From Piper betle (lineage: Eukaryota; Streptophyta; Magnoliopsida; Piperales; Piperaceae): a stretch of 64,000 bases of DNA. Location of the stretch: NCBI GenBank assembly GCA_033002965.1, contig JAURVB010003514.1:94572-158571 (forward strand), read 5' to 3'. The translations under genes and the position numbers were made by a program. A model generated the notes under the pieces. It was not told where the DNA came from, made no database searches, and was given only the letters and a program-made list of their open reading frames with translations. Below are positions 56,591 to 64,000 of this stretch, piece by piece; within the stretch, counting starts at the first letter, position 1, and each line of letters begins with the position of its first letter.

Positions 56591-58925
56591 TGTAACACCC
56601 CGTTTCGTCTCACCCGTGAACCGACCCGGAAATGTCACTGGCAACCGAACCGTTCGCTAATCTACTAGGTTCGGTTAAGCTGACCCGGATCTGCCTTTGT
56701 TGTCTCAAGATGGAGATGCAAACATTAAATGCATGGATGGGATGCATGGGTTCTAACATAGTCCTACGTGCATGCTATGATGTGCAAGCAAAACATAACC
56801 ATGCAACAGCAAGAAATTTTAATTAAAAATTCATTAATTTTTTTACGAAAAAATGGACAGAATCTCCCCCAAAAGTGCAATAGGGGCCAACCTGTCCACA
56901 ACAAGGGTATATAAATATTTTATCAAAATACGATAAAACATGACAATCTACCGTAGCATTCATCATTATCTCATTTGTTTTCATCTGAGCCGAGTCTGAA
57001 CTCCAAGGCTTCCTACTAATTCACAATAATTCGTTCGTTTCATAATAAGCAATTCATCAAGACAAAAACATCCTAATTATCATTCACACAGCATCAACAC
57101 ACCATCATTAGACATTACACGCGGTAGGTACATGTGTGCGCGGTTCCGTGCTGCTCCTCCGGAGTCCCGACAGCTTTCAGCCCTCGCATTTCTCACCTAC
57201 ATATATATAGAAAAATGTCAGAAACGGGTGTCACTGGTTTGGAAATAACTAATATCAAACTGGAACATAAGAGCAAACTCTCATGGAAAGCAAACCATCA
57301 TATATATCTTCCTCAACTCTCATAAGGGCAACTACAGAGGAGCCGTCGAGCAGCTGACTCAACAGCATCCCAATCTATCTGGTACTGTGCCGCTCACGAC
57401 ACTTCTTTTTCAGTACTTCACGTAAAACTTTATCCTAAGCCCTCTCCGAACCTCCATATCTCTCCTGGCCTTGAGCACGTAGGCCGAGTACTCTCAGACA
57501 GTCGCCTTTAGTACCCTTTGAACCACAAGTCCGGACATGCGTTGTACTAAACAGTATCCGTAAACCTCCACGTCCTCCAGGTGTGAGGAACTCAAATGCG
57601 GAGTTGTCAGGATCCCTCGGGAATGGAACAGTCCGCTGGCACTAATCCAGAGCCCGCTTTGACTGTCACGGCATCCGCTCATGGTACGTGCAAGCCGATT
57701 CATCTCCTCTTGTCTCACTGAAAACTCGATAAAATTATTTATAGGGCTGGGTCGGGATTTATTATAATAGGCCCGAAGGCAACTTGAGGTGGATCTTATT
57801 TTCGAAAACAAGCTCGAGGGATCTCATCCTCGAGGGTTATTAATCCAGAAAATTGTTGGCTAAATGGCCCGAATTAAGTGGGATCCGATAAAACGCCACT
57901 TAACTCGTCCTACACATGGTAAATCAAATACACAATAGAGTAGCGTAAAAATAGAGAACGAGTCATAAACGGACCTGGTAGAAGCTTCAAACGGGTCCGC
58001 GCGCCTAGGCGGCGAGCTCCTACACCGTACCTACACAATCAAGCTAAAAGCTAACGCCCGCATGATGAATCACACATCGTATAACATGCACACACAATCA
58101 ACACAATCATGCATCAATCAACACACATCAACCTATATCAATTCTAGCAAGTCTACTTAGGCTAGTTTGCATTAGATCATGATCATTACCTAGTTAACCT
58201 AATTAGTTTCTTAGCCTCCATTTTTAACACCACTCAATCAAACAAATTTCATATTTTATCCTTAATCAAATCTACATTTATATATATTATTATTATAACA
58301 CACAATTCACCAACCCTAGCATGCAATTCTAATAATCAATACTTTCAAATAATTAAGTTAAAATAAATTATACCTTGCATCGTCGAAAATCGGCGACGGC
58401 TAGGGTTTTTTGTTTCGTGGCTCGAAACTCGAATTCGGCACCTAGTGGCGTCCGAAGTCCGATCAGATTGGACCGGGTGCGTTCGGCGGATGATCCGGCG
58501 AATTTCCCACGAATCCAATTTTCCGGCGGTTCCGACGGTTTTCCGGCGAGTGTCAGCGATTTTCCGGCAATTTTCCGGCGATGATTCGGGACGGGGCAAT
58601 CAGGGGGTCTATCGGCACCAGCTCGACGAGCTTGGTCTGATGGTGGTGTAAAACAAAGCAGCCGGGGCGACGATAGCTGTCGGCTGCGGCGTCGACAGTG
58701 GGTGGCAGCGGCGGCGTGCTCCGATCGGGGCTACGACCGGCCTCGACGGCGGTCGGGATGATGGGGAAACGTCGGCGACGGCGAGGGGGTGGTCGTCGGA
58801 GTCACAGCGGCGACGGTGCGGCCCAGACGGCACAAATCAATGATGGAGGGCGTCGCGGCTTGTGGGGCGATTCCGGCGTCGTGGCGGCAAGACGGTGGCC
58901 GGGGTGGGTCGTGGCGGCACGGCGA
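56591..58925 (-). mobile_element. Family D LTR, minus orientation, start missing
   Basis: It begins TGTAACACCCCGTTTCG (reverse of the D end) inside pol and runs through the TCACCTACATATATATA motif (57196), the GGATCTCATCCTCGAGG block (57811) and the GC-rich block (58380-58925) that matches 14740-15000. No second flank of the insertion site could be found, because the far end is fused to gag. Confidence 0.75.
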
Positions 58926-59242
58926 ACGCACCACTTGTCGGACTACCGGTGGCACTGGGATTGGATACTCCCCTCGCTCACCTAGGTCTGCTAACCCTGC
59001 CCGCCCTTGGGCACTCCACTAACCACCATCTGGGGTGATTCGGGGACCCGCTGCCGAGTTTGAGGCTCCATTCCCTGGTACCACTCCCGGTAACCGCTGA
59101 ACAATATTTTGAACCACAGAATTTGTATTTTCTGAAGCCTATGCAAGTCCCTGTATCGCGGTTAGGATTTGGGCCAACACATTCTCTGTGTTTGAATTTG
59201 ACTACGCGGATCGGTTTGATTGTCTACGAGTGCCTGCCATCT
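58926..59242 (-). pseudogene. gag N-terminus of a minus-strand B element
   Basis: The minus strand starts ATGGCAGGCACTCG at 59242. The N-terminal Gln/Ser-rich part, the GNGASNS-like region and the PPVV(R)QVV stretch are readable with stops and small deletions, ending at the junction with the D LTR at about 58926. This gag and the pol at 55966-56590 were probably one element before the deletion. Confidence 0.8.
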
Positions 59243-59410
59243 TAAACGTCGAACCATCGAGGTTCATTAATATGTTTTTTTTCCAACTATGACTTAGATT
59301 TATTAGCGAATGAATTTGTTAATTCAAAACACAGCATAGTGGGAAAAGATAATTATTGAATTTTTCAACAAGGTACTTGAGTCATAATGTATGAGCTAGT
59401 TGGAAACTTG

Positions 59411-59424
59411 GCTCTGATACCACT
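59411..59424 (-). promoter_or_regulatory. Primer binding site next to a TRIM LTR
   Basis: The plus strand GCTCTGATACCACT is the reverse of AGTGGTATCAGAGC, an exact primer motif. It lies between the B gag leader and a TRIM LTR rather than a B LTR. Confidence 0.85.
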
Positions 59425-59577
59425 TGTAACGGCCCATCCCAAAGTGCAATGTAATGGGCCTAAGTCATTTCTTTGAAATGGTTAACCCGACTTAAAGATC
59501 TATAGTCCATTCCCACTTAGAAACAGAATCTTCTCCCAGTAGGTATTAGATGTGGGATTAAGTTGAGGGATCTCACA
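59425..59577 (-). mobile_element. TRIM LTR (family C) fused to a B LTR and B gag leader
   Basis: Plus strand TGTAACGGCCCATCCC to GGGATCTCACA, 153 bp, is a clear family C LTR. On its right, B LTR sequence starts at an internal point (GCTCAGGCCGACC, the conserved leader block). The normal B end has therefore been replaced by the TRIM LTR. Confidence 0.85.
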
Positions 59578-60669
59578 GCTCAGGCCGACCAGGGCTGCCA
59601 AAAAGGGAAAATAAAACATTTCAAATAATTATATGGACCTTGGTAGTTTGTAAGTGAACCTACAACTGTGACTAACGATCCTAATCTGAACGAGAACATA
59701 AAATTATACATAAGTATAATTTTATTCAAGTAGAGATGCATGCAACTAAATGACTAATATCTATCCTTATTGAAATTGAACAACATAAAGCATGCACTAT
59801 TCAACAATCTTAAATATTAAATTATTCATGTGACATAATCATTTAAGTCCTACTTTACAATTTAAATTAATTATCTAAATCATAATTCACACTTCACTAA
59901 TGATAAAATAATTATTAACTTATAAACAAGTATTCAAGTATTTAATTACAATGATTAATATATTTTCCGTTGAGATGATAATTACTTAACCATGATCTTG
60001 ACGATTTAATTTACGGTTTTAATCTTTAATCATTATCGTTATTAATAGAAATTTAATTAATGAGGTGGTTCAATTAAATTATTTAAAATGATTTGTATTA
60101 TCCTAATTCTAAGATATTACTAATGATTTTAAATTATTCAACTCAATAAAGGTTCGAAATTTATTTATTTTCAATGTGCTATTTAGGTTCTTTTACATGA
60201 TTATAGTTTAATAACTCATTTTCTACCTTATTAACTCGTTATTAAAATAATCACTTTATTTACCTAGTATTAAATTTAATATATTAAAGGTGAAATAATC
60301 ACATATAACAGTCCGATTTAAAATTAATCGCTTCTAGTACACTGATTGATTATCATTACCGTATTTTTATTACTTACGGCGGTTTCATACAATAATTAAA
60401 TAGTTTAGCAACTTTAACCCATAACCATTAAAATAATAATTTTTAAGGATTTATTACGAGTAGGTATTATTTTTTAACTTGAGCCGTAGCAAGTTAAGCA
60501 TTATTTACAAATTTGCCATCTTCTTCTTCCCCGACACTTTTCTCTTCTCCTACCTTCATCTTTGGCACCAAAACAGGTCACGACCTTCACTAAAAGCTTC
60601 CCCAACAATCCAATTGAACAACCCTATTGAGCACCCCAACACAGCGTCAACAACAAAATAAAAACAGCA

Positions 60670-60682
60670 TGTGAAGACCCGG

Positions 60683-60732
<50 letters not shown>

Positions 60733-62998
60733 AATAACGTTCAACGCGGTGGGATCGAATGTGGGGAAAAAATTTTGTTAGCTAGTTAGGTATGAATTAC
60801 CCGGTTAATTGAGAAGTAATTTCTAACCGGACGATTCTACTTGAATCGGTCAAGTCGACCACATTATTTATCCATCTAACCATTTAAGTGAATCATACCA
60901 TGTACCCGTTTAAGAGGTTAAGTGAAATGGTTAAGTGAACCGTATTGATTACCCAATTACCCGATTAAAGGAATTGCGGTGAAAGGGTGTTTCCACAAAC
61001 CCTAGCCGTCATTTCATTCTTTGTAAAAGGAGAAGGGGAGGGCGTCTTCTACATCTTTCTCCTCCTTGGACAGATGCTGGCTTTCCTCCTTCGCTCGGGT
61101 AATTCCTTTTCCTTTCTTTTTCTTTTGTTGCATGCATACACATGTTGCATAAATCATAAACATGTTAAACATAAGAATCAAATGAGAAATCAACAAGGGA
61201 AGAAGAAAACCAGGAGGACGTCCTGCTGTTTTTGCAGCAGCAACAACACCATCCTCCATCCTTGTGAGTAGGGTTGACGTGCTGGAAGTAGGGAGTGTTC
61301 CCAGCGGTGCTGCTGGCCGGACGGAGTCGCCTTGGGTGGCCGAGTCAGACCGGCTGGGAGAGATGTAAATCAGGAAGTGTAGGGAGACCAGGTTGGTGTT
61401 GATTGGGTGGTGTTGCTGGCCAGACGTGGATCCGCCATGGAAAGGGCAGACTGGTCGTCACTTGGGGTGGTGCTGGTCGTCACCTTGATGGGGCAGGACA
61501 TGGTCGCCATGGCTGCTGGTCGGCCACCATGAATGGTGAAATTAAGGTCCCCATGTAGGGTGTAGTCCGAGTTCCATGAGACAGCAGCGGATAAAGGTTG
61601 GATCTTTGGTGTTTTCCAATCAGATTAGTGGGGTAGATAGAAGATGGGGTCTGAGATTGGGTGGAAGGAAAAGAAGACGGGCTGGTCGGGTGCTGTTTAT
61701 GTGGCTGACTAGAATAGTCGCCATGGGTCTGGTCGGGGTTGTTGTTTGGGTGGCCAGGATGGGGTCACCAAGGATTGGTTGAGGGTTGCCATGTGGTGGC
61801 CAATTTGGTGACGCCATAGCAGCAAATGGAGGCCGCCACATTACTGGTTGGTCGCCATGCATGGTGAAAATACCGGCTTTTGCTGGTTGATTACAATAAA
61901 GCTGGGAGCTTTGGGGTCGTTAAATGAATTGTTAAAGTGGGATGACAACCAGGTCAATATAGGAGAACTCGATGCGGTTGAGTTAGAATATAAGGTAAAT
62001 ACAAAAGACTAAAGTATGGGATATGTTAATAATTGAATTATCAATTAGATAATGGGGATTTGGATGGGGATAATTAATAATTAATTATCATTAGAATTGC
62101 TGAAAATTTAATAAGAAATAAAGACTAACATGAACTAATTACATCATTTAAAATATGATAGTATATTAGTCATGTAGTTGCATGTAGGTTCATGCAAAAT
62201 AAAATTATACTAATGTATAATTTTATGCCCTTATTCAAATTAGGGTTAACGGATCATAGTCAGACGAAATCACAAGTCAGGTACGTATAATAGGTAGAAC
62301 ATCGTATTTTCCTTGTTGGTAGCCTAGGTCGGCCTGAGCCCAGATTCGACCACCATGCACCGAGTGCAACCGGGGTCAAAGAATTGACTCAGTCCGACAC
62401 TGGGTCGTATTATGTGCGTAAATTGTGTAATGCATCGACATTGTTTTGGAGTAGTGATAGCCGCCCCATAAAAAGGCTACGGCCAGGGTGAGTGAGGCAC
62501 AACGATTCCTCCATCGCACTGGAGTGCAGTGATAGCCTCCCCATAAAAGGCTACGGCCGGCGTGTGCAAGGCACTGGCACTGGAGTGCAGTGATAGCCTC
62601 CGCACTAAAAAGCCTCCGCCACAAAAGGGCTACGGCCGGGGTGTGCGGATCACAGCGGATACCTCCTCCGCATTGTTTTGGAGGACAGCGGAATCGCTCC
62701 TCCGCATATTAAAATAAACTTAAGGAAATAGTGGAATGTACTTGTTTTGTTTTATCTATTATACTACTCAGTGTTGTAATCACTAACGCGGAATTGCCTC
62801 TGCATGGAGCAAAATAAATATGAGGACTCCTTTCTTTTTACTATTTGAGAAATAAGTGTGGCTACTGGGAAACGGTCCAAGACTGTGGGATCTTTATATA
62901 TGTTTTTGTTTAAAAAATGTTAGACATATTTGCTTAAATTTTGAGTAACACCTTGCCAGCTAGGCCCACAATGTTGTGACAAATGGCGGGTCGTTACA
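60670..62998 (+). mobile_element. Solo family A LTR, long form, TSD CAGCA
   Basis: CAGCA at 60665-60669 is repeated at 62999-63003. It starts TGTGAAGACCCGG, has a (TA)n(TAA)n tract (60687-60738) and ends GGCGGGTCGTTACA. At 2329 bp it is ~0.7 kb longer than the A1/A2 LTRs because it keeps a leader segment (about 61040-62230, TGGTCGCCATGG-rich) that they lack. The minisatellite is short (62452-62645). It has no coding content. Confidence 0.92.
62452..62645 (+). repeat. Short hairpin minisatellite of the solo A LTR
   Basis: Three to four TAGCC/GGCTA units, against eight or nine in A1 and A2. The last unit is scrambled (CCTCCGCACTAAAAAGCCTCC). Confidence 0.85.
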
Positions 62999-63675
62999 CA
63001 GCAAGCGCGGAAGCCTCAAGTTTGTGCTGTATAGTAGCTATCGAAGGCGACACCGCCATGCACCAAGGTGCACAACGCCTGGCCAGCAGCACCGCTGGGA
63101 ACGCTTCCCTTCTCCCCGCACGACAACGCACAACATCAAGGCAAGCGCTGTCTTGACAAGCACCGACAGAATTCCCCCACAGCGTTGCCCACTATCCCAA
63201 TCCCATGCACAAACATCATAAGACGCTAGGCACTGCAACTCAATTATCCTAATTTAACCAATTACATGGCATAGGATGTTGATGAAGCAACGGCAAAACA
63301 AAATGACCATGAATTGATGAAACAGCAGAACTTTACATGACGATCATGAATTGATGAAGCAGCAGAAATTACCATGGCAATCATGAAATGCATGAAAACT
63401 AAGAGTAGGGAGATAGGAAGGAACCCAAGCAAGGATGAAGCCGGCTCCGGAAGAGGAGAAGAAGATGAGAGTAGGCGGCTAGGGTGAGGAAGAGGAGAAA
63501 TAGGTGGCTAGGGTGTGGATTATGCCCCCTTCACAAAATATAAAATGAAAATGTTGGCTAGGGTATGGGAAAACACCCCATCCCCATATTTCATTTAACT
63601 GGGTAACCGGGTAAAGAATAAAATATAATATTTAACCGGGTAAAGAACAATAAAAATATTATATATATATATATA

Positions 63676-64000
63676 TGTAACGACCAGCCATTTGTCACAA
63701 CATTGTGGGCCTAGCTGGCAAGGTGTTACTCAAAATTTAAGCAAATATGTCTAACATTTTTTTAAACAAAACATATATAAAGATCCCACAGTGTTGGACC
63801 GTTTCCCAATAGCCACACTTATTTCTCAAATAGTCAAAAAAGAAAGGTCCTCATATTTATTTTGCTCCATGCTCTGGTTGTCAATCACCTAATCTCGTAT
63901 CTGCACACCTGCGGAGGCAATTCCACGTTAGTGATTACATAATTTATGCACATAATATGACCCAGTGTCGGACTGAGTCAATTCTTTGACCCGGTTGCAC
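63676..64000 (-). mobile_element. Family A LTR, minus orientation, cut by window end
   Basis: It starts TGTAACGACCAGCC and is the reverse of 62700-62998 and 62350-62430. The minisatellite is completely absent: the block ending TTCCACGTTAGTGATTACAT (63924-63943) is followed after ~10 bp by GCACATAATATGACCCAGTG (63948-63967). It forms an inverted repeat with the solo LTR about 0.7 kb to the left. Confidence 0.87.

Larger units (their letters stand above)
59578..63675 (-). repeat. Family B LTR (minus), both ends missing, split by a solo A LTR
   Basis: The pieces 59578-60669 and 63004-63675 follow the order of 49600-51700: conserved leader block, AT-rich middle, CTTCTTC-rich leader, CAACGCCTGGCCAGCAGCAC (63066), and the ATTTAACCGGGTAAAGAA region. 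The start of the LTR is lost in a (TA)n run at 63660-63675. Confidence 0.8.

Noticed and set aside
61260..62000. TGGTCGCCATGG-rich region of the solo A LTR as a gene
   Set aside because: The short frames on both strands are not conserved in other A LTRs, and the region lies between matching LTR ends with a CAGCA duplication. It is the long-form leader.

Overview
The window looks like nuclear DNA of a flowering plant with a large, retrotransposon-rich genome. It has GT-AG introns and a plant-type SEC31 C-terminus. All recognisable retrotransposon coding sequence is Ty3/gypsy pol of the chromodomain-integrase (Tekay/Del-like) kind, with long LTRs and initiator-tRNA-Met type primer sites (TGGTATCAGAGC). 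The species cannot be named from the sequence alone. No bacterial operon, CRISPR, rRNA or tRNA gene was recognised.

Only one host gene is visible: the last six exons of a SEC31-type COPII coat gene on the + strand (1930-4547), with a long upstream intron or introns (1-1929). About 1.5 kb beyond its stop codon the sequence changes abruptly into nested retroelements that fill the rest of the window (about 6.1-64 kb).

I use working family labels. A: LTR starts TGTAAAGACCC or TGTGAAGACCC, ends GGCGGGTCGTTACA, and carries a TAGCC/GGCTA minisatellite. B: LTR starts TGTAAAGACTGTG or TGTAAAGACCGTG and ends GGGCGGGTCGTTACA. C: a TRIM with ~154-bp LTRs, TGTGAGATCCC to GGGTCGTTACA. D: LTR starts TGTAAAACCC and ends GGTGTTAYA. 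E: an LTR whose minus-strand copies begin TGTAACGACCCACCC.

Layout: 6.1-9.0 kb D LTR (+); 9.0-10.6 kb broken minus-strand gag/PR/RH/IN; 10.6-14.3 kb deleted A element (A1); 14.3-15.6 kb inverted A and D LTR pieces; 15.6-22.6 kb minus-strand pol split by a B-type LTR insertion (16465-20878, TSD GAAAG), which itself holds a six-LTR TRIM array (TSD GGAGC); 22.6-22.9 kb inverted RT fragment; 22.9-26.4 kb D LTR material; 26.5-32.7 kb nearly complete A element (A2, target duplication ACCTAG) with an open RNase H-integrase-chromodomain frame; 33.2-35.5 kb truncated B LTR; 35.5-41.3 kb short-LTR B element interrupted by an E element and a complete TRIM; 42.0-52.6 kb one D LTR split by a three-LTR B complex (TSD GTTCG), a TRIM LTR and a solo B LTR; 52.7-56.6 kb E and B LTRs plus pol on the minus strand; 56.6-58.9 kb D LTR (-); 58.9-64 kb minus-strand gag, TRIM/B chimera and B LTR holding a solo A LTR (TSD CAGCA); an inverted A LTR runs off the end.

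The most unusual signal is inside the LTRs. Families A and B, and partly E, share the same framing blocks in the long transcribed leader: a left block around GCCTGAGCCCAGATTCGAC and a right block ACTAACGCGGAATTGCCTCC. Between them sits an exchangeable module, often a tandem array of small hairpins. In one array the hairpin arms vary together so that pairing is kept, which suggests the fold rather than the sequence is maintained.
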